From ZCTH02-B3 sp036563895 (GTDB taxonomy: Bacteria; Bacillota; Bacilli; Paenibacillales; Paenibacillaceae): a stretch of DNA of 27,324 nucleotides. Under the pieces are notes generated by a model that saw nothing but the letters and a program-made list of their open reading frames with translations, was not told where the DNA came from and searched no databases. Of this stretch, positions 15,828-22,829 are shown piece after piece (position 1 is the first letter of the stretch; each line of letters opens with the position of its first letter). Both the position numbers and the translations under genes were made by a program. The stretch spans positions 1 to 27,324 of the forward strand of contig DATCLN010000152.1 of assembly GCA_036563895.1 (NCBI GenBank), written 5' to 3'.

Positions 15828-15865
15828 AAAAGGGTGCCGAAGGGGCTTCGCGCATCCTTTTTTTT
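15828..15865 (+). terminator. Rho-independent terminator after rplQ
   Basis: AAAAGGGTGC (15828-15837) pairs with GCATCCTTTT (15852-15861, one G-U), capped by an inner CGAAG/CTTCG stem, and the descending arm runs into an eight-T tract (15858-15865). It is the clearest terminator in the window and marks the end of the S10-spc-alpha transcript. Confidence 0.9.
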
Positions 15866-15906
15866 ATGGGCGGTCCCTTCGCGTTCGCCTTCGGGGGGAT
15901 AGGACT

Positions 15907-16887
15907 TTGCGAAACATCTGCCTCTTGGTCAGTTATGATGGAACGCGCTATCACGGTTTCCAGACGCAGCCGGACGGCAACACGATCCAGGATCGTCTGG
16001 AGGAAGCGATCCGGAAGCTGACGGGCGAGAGTGTCCGCGTGGTCGGTTCGGGGCGGACGGACGCCGGCGTGCACGCCAGGGGCCAGGTGGCGAATTTCCA
16101 CACCTCGTCCCGGATTCCGGCGGAGCGGTGGGCCCTCGCGCTGAACTCGCGGCTGCCCGAGGACATCGTCGTGCTGGCCGCGGCGGAAGTGGATCCGTCG
16201 TTCCACGCCCGCCGGGACGCGGTGTCCAAGACGTACCGTTACACGGTGAACACGCGGCGTTTTCCCGACGTGTTCCGCCGGCGGTACGAATACCACCATC
16301 CGATCCCCCTCGACTGCGCGGCGATGCGGGAAGGCCTGCGCCACCTGGTGGGCGAGCACGATTTCACGTCTTTCGCCTCGGCGCATTCGACGGCGTCGCA
16401 CCACGTGCGGACGATTTTTTCGGCCCGGCTGATCGTGGAACCCGATGGGGGACCGGACGGCGGGAGCGGATTGGAACGTGGAAACGGATCGGACTGCGGA
16501 GGCGGATCGGACCGCGGGACCGGACCGGACAGCGGGGCCGGTGAAACCGGCGGGGACAGCAGGCCGCCCGGCGGTTCGGACGGCGGCACGGCAGGCGGTT
16601 CGGGCGTCGGCAAGGCGGTCGGCGCGGCTGGCGGCGCGTCGCCGGAACGGGTCCGCGGCCTCATCCATCTGGAGCTTACCGGCAACGGATTCCTGTACAA
16701 TATGGTAAGGATCATCGCCGGCACGCTTCTGGGGGTGGGCGAAGGCAAACGGCCCCCGGAACAGATCGCCGAAATCCTCGCGGCGAAGGACCGCAGCCTG
16801 GCGGGACCGACGGCGCCCGCCCACGGCCTCGTGCTGTGGCGGGTGGACTACGATGCGCGCTGGGGACTTCCCTGGCAGCAGGAGTGA
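15907..16887 (+). CDS. truA: tRNA pseudouridine synthase TruA with low-complexity insert
   Basis: TruA converts uridines 38-40 of the tRNA anticodon arm to pseudouridine. The frame starts at TTG 15907 (ribosome binding site in GGGGGATAGGA) and gives 326 residues, against about 245-265 usual. The catalytic motif GSGRTDAGVHARGQV carries D52. Residues about 179-250, almost all Gly, Ser, Asp, Pro, Thr and Ala, interrupt the C-terminal half between the strands FSARLIVEPDG and RGLIHLELTGNGFLYNMVR; the latter holds the family core. The insert stays in frame and falls at a surface turn between strands in known TruA folds, so the enzyme is probably active. The gene sits 41 nt after the rplQ terminator with no obvious promoter. 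Confidence 0.95.
   Translation: MRNICLLVSYDGTRYHGFQTQPDGNTIQDRLEEAIRKLTGESVRVVGSGRTDAGVHARGQVANFHTSSRIPAERWALALNSRLPEDIVVLAAAEVDPSFHARRDAVSKTYRYTVNTRRFPDVFRRRYEYHHPIPLDCAAMREGLRHLVGEHDFTSFASAHSTASHHVRTIFSARLIVEPDGGPDGGSGLERGNGSDCGGGSDRGTGPDSGAGETGGDSRPPGGSDGGTAGGSGVGKAVGAAGGASPERVRGLIHLELTGNGFLYNMVRIIAGTLLGVGEGKRPPEQIAEILAAKDRSLAGPTAPAHGLVLWRVDYDARWGLPWQQE
16443..16656 (+). repeat. Degenerate tandem repeat coding the TruA insert
   Basis: The stretch is built from variants of an approximately 18-bp unit of the type GGATCGGACxGCGG, clearest at 16485-16535. It encodes glycine every second or third residue. It looks like slippage expansion of a short linker. Confidence 0.6.
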
Positions 16888-16916
16888 TTGCGCATTCTGA
16901 AAATTTGCTGTAAAAT
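16888..16916 (+). promoter_or_regulatory. Sigma-A promoter of rplM-rpsI
   Basis: TTGCGC (16888-16893), 17 nt, TAAAAT (16911-16916). The -35 box starts at the base after the truA stop codon. This gives rplM-rpsI a promoter of their own. Confidence 0.65.
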
Positions 16917-16922
16917 ACTTTT

Positions 16923-17065
16923 TGTGCCTTCTTCATGGTATCCCCACGCCCCGGTGAAGAACGCACGCCACGAAACTTCGCGGCGGACCGGTTTTCCGTC
17001 CGCGAGCGGGCCGGTCCAAGGGCCGGCGAAAAGCGAATGTTGATCTGTCCGAGGAGGAACTCCTT
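16923..17065 (+). promoter_or_regulatory. Structured rplM leader, L13-leader-like position
   Basis: About 143 nt of leader RNA with three potential stems: CTTCA/TGAAG (near 16930-16959); GCGGAC/GTCCGC with an inner GG/CC (near 16981-17002); and GCCGG/CCGGC (near 17009-17027). Bacilli carry an autoregulatory L13 leader RNA (Rfam L13_leader) at this position; I judge by place and structure only, not by a covariance search. Confidence 0.4.
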
Positions 17066-17500
17066 ATGCGTACCTATATGGCAAAGCCGGGCGAAATCGA
17101 GCGCAAGTGGTACGTGGTGGACGCCGCAGGCCAGACGCTCGGCCGGTTGGCCAGCGAAGTGGCGGCGCTCATCCGCGGCAAACATAAACCCCAGTTCACG
17201 CCGCACGTGGACACGGGAGATTTCGTCATCGTCATCAACGCGGAGAAAATCCAGCTTACCGGCAAGAAACGGGAAACGAAGAAGTATTACTCCCACTCCC
17301 AGTATCCGGGCGGCCTGAAGACGAGGACGGCCGCGCAGCTTCTGGCCACCAGACCGGAACGGGTCATCGAGGAAGCGGTCTTCGGCATGCTGCCGAAGAA
17401 CAAGCTCGGCCACCAGCTGAGAAGCAAGCTGAAGGTGTACGCGGGCCCCGAGCATCCGCACCAGGCCCAGAAGCCCGAAGTGTATCAACTGCGCGGATAA
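17066..17500 (+). CDS. rplM: 50S ribosomal protein L13
   Basis: L13 is an early 50S assembly protein. The 144-residue product shows KWYVVDAAGQTLGRLASEVA, IRGKHKPQFTPHVDTGDFVI and the signature GMLPKNKLGHQLRSKLKVYA, all typical. GAGGAGGAAC lies upstream of the ATG at 17066. It is paired with rpsI as in most bacteria. Confidence 0.98.
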   Translation: MRTYMAKPGEIERKWYVVDAAGQTLGRLASEVAALIRGKHKPQFTPHVDTGDFVIVINAEKIQLTGKKRETKKYYSHSQYPGGLKTRTAAQLLATRPERVIEEAVFGMLPKNKLGHQLRSKLKVYAGPEHPHQAQKPEVYQLRG

Positions 17501-17521
17501 TCTCAAGGGAGGATGCGACGA

Positions 17522-17914
17522 ATGGCGCAAGTTCAATATATGGCCACCGGACGCCGGAAACACGCGGTCGCCCGCGTCCGCCTGGTGCCGGGCGAAGGCC
17601 GCATCATCGTCAACAAGCGGGACATCGACGATTATTTCGGCCTGGAGACGCTCAAGCTCATCGCCAAGCAGCCGCTGGTGCTGACAGGCCTGGAAGGCAA
17701 ATATGACGTGTACGTGATCGCCAACGGCGGCGGCATTTCCGGCCAGGCCGGGGCGATCCGCCACGGCATCGCCCGCGCGCTGCTGAAGATCGATCCCGAT
17801 CTGCGGCCGGTGCTCAAGAAGGCCGGTTTCCTGACCCGCGACCCGCGGATGAAGGAACGCAAGAAATACGGCCTGAAGAAAGCGCGCAAAGCACCCCAAT
17901 ACTCGAAACGCTGA
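17522..17914 (+). CDS. rpsI: 30S ribosomal protein S9
   Basis: S9 reaches the P-site tRNA anticodon stem with its C-terminal tail. The ATG at 17522, preceded by AGGGAGG, gives 130 residues: MAQVQYMATGRRKHAVARVR at the start, GGGISGQAGAIRHGIARALL in the middle and the tRNA-contacting tail KKARKAPQYSKR. An ATG at 17513 lies too close to the ribosome binding site. Confidence 0.97.
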   Translation: MAQVQYMATGRRKHAVARVRLVPGEGRIIVNKRDIDDYFGLETLKLIAKQPLVLTGLEGKYDVYVIANGGGISGQAGAIRHGIARALLKIDPDLRPVLKKAGFLTRDPRMKERKKYGLKKARKAPQYSKR

Positions 17915-17946
17915 CGTCTGGTGCGCCGCAAGCCGCGGCGCCTGTG

Positions 17947-17980
17947 CCTTTTCGCCCGTTCGCGGCGGAAAGGTTTTTTT
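17947..17980 (+). terminator. Rho-independent terminator after rpsI
   Basis: CCTTTTCGCC (17947-17956) pairs with GGCGGAAAGG (17964-17973, one G-U) around a 7-nt loop, followed by seven T (17974-17980). A second GC hairpin GCGCCGC/GCGGCGC stands just upstream. Confidence 0.88.
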
Positions 17981-18068
17981 GCATTACGGACATCCGGCCG
18001 GTTGGTTGTTTTGCGGTTTGGCGTTTTATCCGGCGGTTTTCTCTCCCGGTGCGCTCCTTGTCCGTTGC

Positions 18069-18129
18069 TTGCGCAATTGGAAGAAGGAGCATATAATAAG
18101 TGTATTCATATTAACTTACTAGGAATTAG
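18069..18129 (+). promoter_or_regulatory. Sigma-A promoter of cysH-sat with possible CymR-like site
   Basis: TTGCGC (18069-18074), 17 nt, TATAAT (18092-18097): near-consensus. Just after the predicted RNA start, the AT-rich stretch ends in ACTAGGAATTA (about 18118-18128), which resembles the TTGGAATT half of the site bound by CymR, the cysteine-metabolism repressor of Bacilli. The promoter is well supported; the operator is a guess from memory of the motif. Confidence 0.6.
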
Positions 18130-18153
18130 CAGACCGGGAGGAGAGAAGCCGCG

Positions 18154-18846
18154 GTGAACCTGTGGGAAAAGGAAGAACTGGTCCGGACCAAAGCCGAGGA
18201 ATTCGAGCATGCTTCGGCGGAAACGGTGATCGGGTGGGCGGTCTCCGCGTTTCCCAACATCGCGTTTGCGTGCAGTTTCGGCGCCGAGGACGTGGTGCTG
18301 GTGGATATGATCCGGAAGATCCGCCCCGAAACGGACATTTTTTATCTGGACACCGATTTTCACTTCCCGGAGACGTACGCCACCCGCGACCGGCTGGCCG
18401 AGCGGTACGGTCTCCGCTTCATCCGGGTCAGCCCGGAGCTTACGCCGGAGGAGCAGGCGGCCCGGTACGGCGACGAGCTCTGGAAACGGGATCCGAACCT
18501 GTGCTGCAACCTGCGCAAGGTGGAGCCGCTGTCCCGTTTCCTGGCCGGCTACGACGCCTGGATCACCGGCATCCGCCGCGAGCAGGCGCCCACGCGGGCG
18601 AACGCGAAAAAGGTGGAATACGACCAGAAGTTTGGCCTCGTCAAATTCAACCCGCTGGCGGACTGGAAATGGGGAGACGTCTGGCGGTACATCCGCGAGA
18701 ACGACGTTCCCTACAATCCGCTGCACGATCGGAACTATCCAAGCATCGGCTGCCTCCATTGCACCCGCCCGGTGAGACCCGGCGAGGACCTGCGCGCGGG
18801 GCGCTGGTCGGGAACGGGCAAGATCGAGTGCGGCCTGCATCAGTAA
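18154..18846 (+). CDS. cysH: APS/PAPS reductase, iron-sulfur type
   Basis: Reduces adenylyl sulfate (or its 3'-phospho form) to sulfite in assimilation. The 230-residue product has a GTG start behind GGGAGGAGAG. Nucleotide-binding motif CSFGAEDVVLVDM (residues 40-52) and YLDTDFHFPET are clear. The cysteine set C117-C118 and C200-x2-C203 binds a [4Fe-4S] cluster in APS-reducing enzymes, and the catalytic ECGLH stands at 225-229. With this cluster and no cysC nearby, APS is the likely substrate. sat follows after 37 nt. Confidence 0.96.
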   Translation: MNLWEKEELVRTKAEEFEHASAETVIGWAVSAFPNIAFACSFGAEDVVLVDMIRKIRPETDIFYLDTDFHFPETYATRDRLAERYGLRFIRVSPELTPEEQAARYGDELWKRDPNLCCNLRKVEPLSRFLAGYDAWITGIRREQAPTRANAKKVEYDQKFGLVKFNPLADWKWGDVWRYIRENDVPYNPLHDRNYPSIGCLHCTRPVRPGEDLRAGRWSGTGKIECGLHQ

Positions 18847-18883
18847 CCAGCCTGGCGGAAAGCAACCGGAAAGGAAGTGGGCC

Positions 18884-20104
18884 ATGGGCACGCAGTTCAA
18901 GGAGCGTGGCGCCGAAACGGCCGCCGGGCCGGCATGGGCGGGTGCCATTCCGCCCCACGGCGGCGTGCTGATCGACCGGATCGCGAAGGGTTCGGAGCGG
19001 ACGGAACTTCTGGCCGAAGCGGCGGATCTGCCCGCCATTTCCATTGACGCCTGGACCCTGTCCGATCTGGAGATGATCGGGGTCGGCGCCTTCAGCCCGC
19101 TGACCGGGTTCATGAACCGGGAAGATTACGATTCGGTCGTGGAATCGATGCGGCTGGTCAGCGGCCTCGTGTGGAGCATCCCGATTACGCTGGCGGTGCC
19201 TCCGGAAACCGCTTCCCGCCTGGAAGTCGGCCGGCGCGCCGCGCTGGTCGGGGAAGCGGACGGAGTCATTTACGGCGTCATCGACATCGAGAGCATCTAT
19301 CAGGTCGACAAGCGGCGCGAGGCGCTGCGGGTGTTCAAGACCGACGATCTCGGCCATCCCGGCGTCGCGCGCCTGATGGGACGGCCGGACACCTATGTGG
19401 GCGGCGCCGTCCGCGTGCTGAACCGCAAGAAGCCGGAGCGGTTCGCCGAGTATTATTTCGATCCCGCGGATACCCGGCGAATCTTCGCGGAGAAGGGCTG
19501 GCGCACCATCGTCGGCTTCCAGACGCGCAATCCCGTGCACCGCGCCCACGAATACATCCAGAAATGCGCCATGGAAATCGTGGACGGGCTGTTCCTGAAC
19601 CCCCTGGTCGGGGAGACGAAGTCCGACGACATCCCGGCGGACGTGCGCATGCGCAGTTACCTTGTGCTCCTGGAAAACTACTATCCCCGCGAGCGGGTGT
19701 TCCTGGGCGTGTTTCCCGCGGCGATGCGCTACGCGGGGCCGCGCGAGGCGATTTTCCACGCCCTGGTGCGGAAGAACTTCGGCTGCACCCACTTCATCGT
19801 CGGCCGCGACCACGCCGGGGTCGGCGATTACTACGGCACCTACGAGGCCCAGGAGATTTTCCGCAACTTCACGGCGGAAGAGCTGGGCATCACGCCGCTG
19901 TTCTTCGAACACAGCTTCTACTGCCGGATCTGCGGCGGCATGGCTTCCTCCAAGACGTGCCCGCACGACGCTTCGGCCCGCGTCCATCTGTCGGGCACGA
20001 AGGTGCGGGAGATGCTGCGCAACGGCGAATGCCCGCCGCCGGAGTTCAGCCGCCCGGAAGTGGCCCGCGTGCTGATCGAAGGGCTTGCCGGCAAATCCGA
20101 GTGA
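18884..20104 (+). CDS. sat: Sulfate adenylyltransferase (ATP sulfurylase)
   Basis: Makes APS from sulfate and ATP, the substrate of CysH. The 406-residue product carries the active-site motifs QTRNPVHRAH (213-222) and GRDHAGVGDYYGTYEAQ (308-324). A possible zinc site C347-x2-C350-x8-C359-x-H361 lies in CRICGG...TCPHD, as in the dissimilatory-like short ATP sulfurylases. No APS kinase domain is fused. GGAAAGGAAG precedes the ATG at 18884. No clear terminator follows. Confidence 0.97.
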   Translation: MGTQFKERGAETAAGPAWAGAIPPHGGVLIDRIAKGSERTELLAEAADLPAISIDAWTLSDLEMIGVGAFSPLTGFMNREDYDSVVESMRLVSGLVWSIPITLAVPPETASRLEVGRRAALVGEADGVIYGVIDIESIYQVDKRREALRVFKTDDLGHPGVARLMGRPDTYVGGAVRVLNRKKPERFAEYYFDPADTRRIFAEKGWRTIVGFQTRNPVHRAHEYIQKCAMEIVDGLFLNPLVGETKSDDIPADVRMRSYLVLLENYYPRERVFLGVFPAAMRYAGPREAIFHALVRKNFGCTHFIVGRDHAGVGDYYGTYEAQEIFRNFTAEELGITPLFFEHSFYCRICGGMASSKTCPHDASARVHLSGTKVREMLRNGECPPPEFSRPEVARVLIEGLAGKSE

Positions 20105-20115
20105 GGGCTGTCCAG

Positions 20116-20144
20116 TCATAACGATCCTCCTTGTCCCATAAGAT
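20116..20144 (+). promoter_or_regulatory. Sigma-E-like promoter of cwlD
   Basis: TCATAAC (20116-20122), 14 nt, CATAAGAT (20137-20144), close to the sigma-E pattern (about KMATATT-N14-CATACAAT). Bacillus subtilis cwlD is expressed by sigma-E and sigma-G. RNA would start near 20151, which excludes the upstream start codons at 20131 and 20143. Confidence 0.55.
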
Positions 20145-20178
20145 GGTCTCAAGCTGTGATGGGACGGGGTGGATCGTT

Positions 20179-20991
20179 TTGTTTGCACGAAAGCGCGGCA
20201 AGGGGCCCTATGTCATCCATGTGACGGGCAGGGACGTTTGGCGGTTTCTGGCGGCGGCCGCTTTGTCCGTGCTGGTCGCCGTGGCCCTGTTCAGCGATAT
20301 TCCGGCTTCGGTCCGGACGTGGACGGAAATGTCGCTGCCGCTGTCCGGCAAGGTCATCGCCCTGGATGCGGGCCACGGGGGCGCCGACGGAGGAGCGGTC
20401 AGCCGGACGGGCGTGGTGGAGAAGGACATCAACCTGGCCATCGCGCTTTATCTCCGCGATTACCTGCAGCAGGCCGGCGCGGTGGTCACGCTGACCCGCG
20501 AGGGCGATTACGACCTGGCGGCGCCGGAGACAAGGGGACTCGCTTCGCGCAAGACCGAAGACCTGCACGAGCGGGTCCGGCGGATCGAAGGCCGGGGGGC
20601 CGTCCTGACGATCAGCATCCATTTGAACAGCATCCCTTCCCCGAGATGGCGGGGGGCGCAGACGTTCTATTCGCCGCGGAGTCCGGACAGCCGGCGGCTG
20701 GCTCTGGCCATCCAACAGGAGCTGCGCGAATCCCTCGGCAACACCAACCGGACGGCCCTGGCGGCGGAGGAAGTGTTCATGCTGAACGAGCTGGACATGC
20801 CGTCGGCGCTGGTGGAAGTCGGCTTTCTGTCCCATCCGCAGGAATCGGAACTCCTGGCGGACTCCGCGTACCAGCGGAAAGTCGCCGCCGCCGTGTACCG
20901 CGGGATTTTGCGCTATCTGTCGGAGGAGACCGCGGACGGCGAGGCGCCGGCCTTCCGGACGGGCCTTGCGGACTGGCTGCCGCAGCCGTAA
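20179..20991 (+). CDS. cwlD: N-acetylmuramoyl-L-alanine amidase CwlD
   Basis: CwlD, with PdaA, makes the muramic delta-lactam of spore cortex that marks it for germination lysis. I choose TTG 20179 (GGGGTGGATC upstream; downstream of the sigma-E-like promoter), giving 270 residues. One membrane segment (about 21-39) anchors the Amidase_3 domain. Zinc ligands H66, E81 and H148 and catalytic E213 sit in DAGHGGADGG, VVEKDINLAI, SIHLNSIPS and ALVEVGFLSHP. The C terminus ends WLPQP within a 36-bp tandem duplication. Starts at 20131 or 20143 would add 16 or 12 residues. Confidence 0.93.
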   Translation: MFARKRGKGPYVIHVTGRDVWRFLAAAALSVLVAVALFSDIPASVRTWTEMSLPLSGKVIALDAGHGGADGGAVSRTGVVEKDINLAIALYLRDYLQQAGAVVTLTREGDYDLAAPETRGLASRKTEDLHERVRRIEGRGAVLTISIHLNSIPSPRWRGAQTFYSPRSPDSRRLALAIQQELRESLGNTNRTALAAEEVFMLNELDMPSALVEVGFLSHPQESELLADSAYQRKVAAAVYRGILRYLSEETADGEAPAFRTGLADWLPQP

Positions 20992-21045
20992 AAACCGGCG
21001 GGGAGGATCTGGCTGCCGCGGCCGTGGATATTGGCGGGGAGGATC
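20974..21045 (+). repeat. 36-bp tandem duplication across the cwlD stop
   Basis: Copy one 20974-21009 and copy two 21010-21045 match at about 30 of 36 positions; shared ends are TGGCTGCCGC and GGCGGGGAGGATC. Copy one holds the last codons and stop of cwlD. In copy two the stop is changed, consistent with an old duplication. Confidence 0.75.
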
Positions 21046-21120
21046 CGGGTTTTGCGAACTTAAGGAAACCGGCCAGGGGAACGTTGCCTTCCGGGTCTTG
21101 AGGGTGTTCCGGGATAACGA

Positions 21121-21292
21121 CAAAAGTGCATTTATTTTCGCTTGAAAACGGGTTTCCGGGGCAAATAAAGACATTCGTACATTTAAATTGGAAAATTTTG
21201 TTCGATTTCGGTCGGAGAGGCCGAGAATAAATGCATAATTGTCTTTATTTCGCCCGGACGGCCGTGAAAACGAAAAAATAAATGCACTTTTG
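21121..21292. repeat. 172-bp nested inverted-repeat element
   Basis: Two 53-nt arms (21121-21173 and 21240-21292) are inverted copies, about 41 of 53 positions matching without gaps: the outer 18 bases (CAAAAGTGCATTTATTTT) and inner AAATAAAGACA are perfect. A motif like GTGCATTTATTTTCG occurs four times: plus strand at 21126 and 21177, minus strand beginning at 21236 and 21287, each pair 51 nt apart. A central stem TCGGTC/GGCCGA (21208-21224) caps it. It is AT-rich in a GC-rich genome. No target-site duplication or transposase was seen. It may be a MITE-like or other dispersed element, or a large RNA hairpin. Confidence 0.75.
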
Positions 21293-21525
21293 GCGTAAAT
21301 TTCCCCGCAGGGGCCTGCCGGTCGGCGGAAGGCGGTGTGCCGGCGGGTCATGCCGGATGAAATTCGGCAAAACGGACGCCCGAAACGGCCTGGAAAAGCC
21401 TTCGGTTTGGCCGCGGACGCACGGCACGGTCTGGAAAGGCGTTCGGTTCCGCCACCGGAGATCCGCGCGGGATGCCGGGGCCCGGCCCGGGGCGCGATGG
21501 GGCGAATTCCCGTTCCAGGTTGTGG
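21293..21525. other. GC-rich spacer with imperfect direct repeats
   Basis: No gene is convincing here. Two 30-bp imperfect direct repeats, ACGGCCTGGAAAAGCC... (21385-21414) and ACGGTCTGGAAAGGCG... (21426-21455), are 41 nt apart. The rest shows only GC-rich sequence before the mrp promoter. Confidence 0.5.
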
Positions 21526-21531
21526 TATAAT
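21523..21531 (+). promoter_or_regulatory. Extended -10 promoter of mrp
   Basis: TGGTATAAT (21523-21531) is a perfect extended -10 box. The -35 region is weak. RNA would start near 21538, 42 nt before the ATG of mrp. Confidence 0.55.
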
Positions 21532-21579
21532 AAGGCGAATCGAGAGGGAACCATTCGAATACGGCATCGGAGGAAGCGG

Positions 21580-22731
21580 ATGATGATCACGAGGGAACAG
21601 CTGTTGGAAACGCTGCGCGATGTGGAGGAACCGAGGCTTCGCCTGAAACTGGCGGAGGCCGGATGGATTCGCGATATCGTCCTGCGGGAAGACCGGGTTT
21701 CCCTCACCGCCGTGGTACACCCGGACAGTCTGGAATCGGCCGGCGAAGTGGAAAACGCCATCCGGGCTAAACTGCAGGCGGCCGGCGTGCCCAACGTCCA
21801 TATCCGCGTGCGCGCCGCGACGGACGTGGAACTGGCGCGGGCGGGCGCGCGGCCCGCGGGCGGAGAACAGCCCGGTAGGGCCGGCGGACAAGGGCCGGGA
21901 GCGGCGGGCCCCGCGGGAGGCGGACCGGCTGGACCCATGGGCCATGGCGCCGGGCTGCAAAGCCCGCTCCTCGATCCGCGAAACGGCGTGCAGTTCATCG
22001 CCGTGGCCAGCGGCAAGGGCGGCGTGGGCAAGTCGACGGTGGCCGTCAATCTGGCGGTGGCCCTCGCCAGGCGCGGCAAGCGGACGGGACTCATCGACGC
22101 CGACATTTACGGCTTCAGCGTGCCGGACCTGATGGGTCTGACGGAAGGGCCGCGGCTGGAGAACGAACGGATCATTCCCGTGGAGCGGTTCGGCGTGAAA
22201 ATCATGTCCATGGGGTTCTTTGTGGAGGACAACGCCCCCGTGGTGTGGCGCGGCCCGATGCTCGGCAGGATGCTGCGCACGTTTTTCGCCGAGGTGGAGT
22301 GGGGAGAGCTGGACTACATGCTGCTGGACCTGCCGCCCGGCACCGGCGACATCGCCCTCGATGTCCATCAGATGATCCCGCAGAGCAAGGAGCTGATCGT
22401 CACGACGCCGCACGCCACCGCCGCCTTCGTGGCGGCCCGGGCGGGGGCGATGGCGATCAAGACGCGGCATGAAATCCTGGGCGTGGTGGAAAACATGGCC
22501 TGGCTCGAGTGCCCCTCCTGCGGCGAAAAAACCTACGTGTTCGGCCGCGGCGGAGGGGCGAAGCTGGCCGGCGAGCTGGGCGTGGAACTTTTGGCCCAGT
22601 TCCCCCTCGAGTCGCCGGACAACCATCCGTCCGAACCGGACTATTCTCCCGCCGTTTTCAAGGCGGATACGACGATGGGCAAGGCCTATCTGGAACTGGC
22701 GGACGCCGTCATCGCCCGCTGCGGGCGGTGA
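21580..22731 (+). CDS. Mrp/ApbC-family P-loop ATPase (SalA orthologue)
   Basis: A 383-residue protein with an N-terminal MIP18/DUF59-like domain (1-85), a linker rich in Gly, Pro and Ala (about 88-126), and a Mrp/NBP35 ATPase domain with deviant Walker A SGKGGVGKST (144-153), D250 in LLDLPPGTGD, and C311-x2-C314 (LECPSCGEK), the usual metal-cluster site. Members carry iron-sulfur clusters to apoproteins; the Bacillus subtilis protein at this position, SalA, also regulates scoC. Start ATG 21580 after GGAGGA; 21583 is possible. The linker is longer than in B. subtilis. Confidence 0.93.
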   Translation: MMITREQLLETLRDVEEPRLRLKLAEAGWIRDIVLREDRVSLTAVVHPDSLESAGEVENAIRAKLQAAGVPNVHIRVRAATDVELARAGARPAGGEQPGRAGGQGPGAAGPAGGGPAGPMGHGAGLQSPLLDPRNGVQFIAVASGKGGVGKSTVAVNLAVALARRGKRTGLIDADIYGFSVPDLMGLTEGPRLENERIIPVERFGVKIMSMGFFVEDNAPVVWRGPMLGRMLRTFFAEVEWGELDYMLLDLPPGTGDIALDVHQMIPQSKELIVTTPHATAAFVAARAGAMAIKTRHEILGVVENMAWLECPSCGEKTYVFGRGGGAKLAGELGVELLAQFPLESPDNHPSEPDYSPAVFKADTTMGKAYLELADAVIARCGR

Positions 22732-22771
22732 CCGGCGGCGCGGCGGCCCGGCCCGACGCGCGGCCCGCCCG

Positions 22772-22829
22772 GCAAAACGAAAGCGGACAATCCGCCGCAA
22801 GCCGTTCCGGCTTCGCCGGGTTGTCCGCT
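22772..22829 (-). terminator. Terminator of gerD
   Basis: AGCGGACAA (22782-22790) pairs with TTGTCCGCT (22821-22829), with an inner AAGCCG/CGGCTT hairpin (22799-22813). Read on the minus strand the stem is followed by TTTCGTTTT (22773-22781). It starts at the first base of the gerD stop complement and may also stop mrp transcripts from the other side. Confidence 0.75.

Noticed and set aside
16443..16656. Intein or inserted domain in truA
   Set aside because: The stretch lacks any intein block, Cys/Asn splice residues or a folded-domain composition; it is low complexity only.
20149..22800. 883-residue minus-strand frame over cwlD and mrp
   Set aside because: It is antisense to two well-supported genes; long open antisense frames are common at this GC content. 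Only its passage through the inverted repeat is of note.
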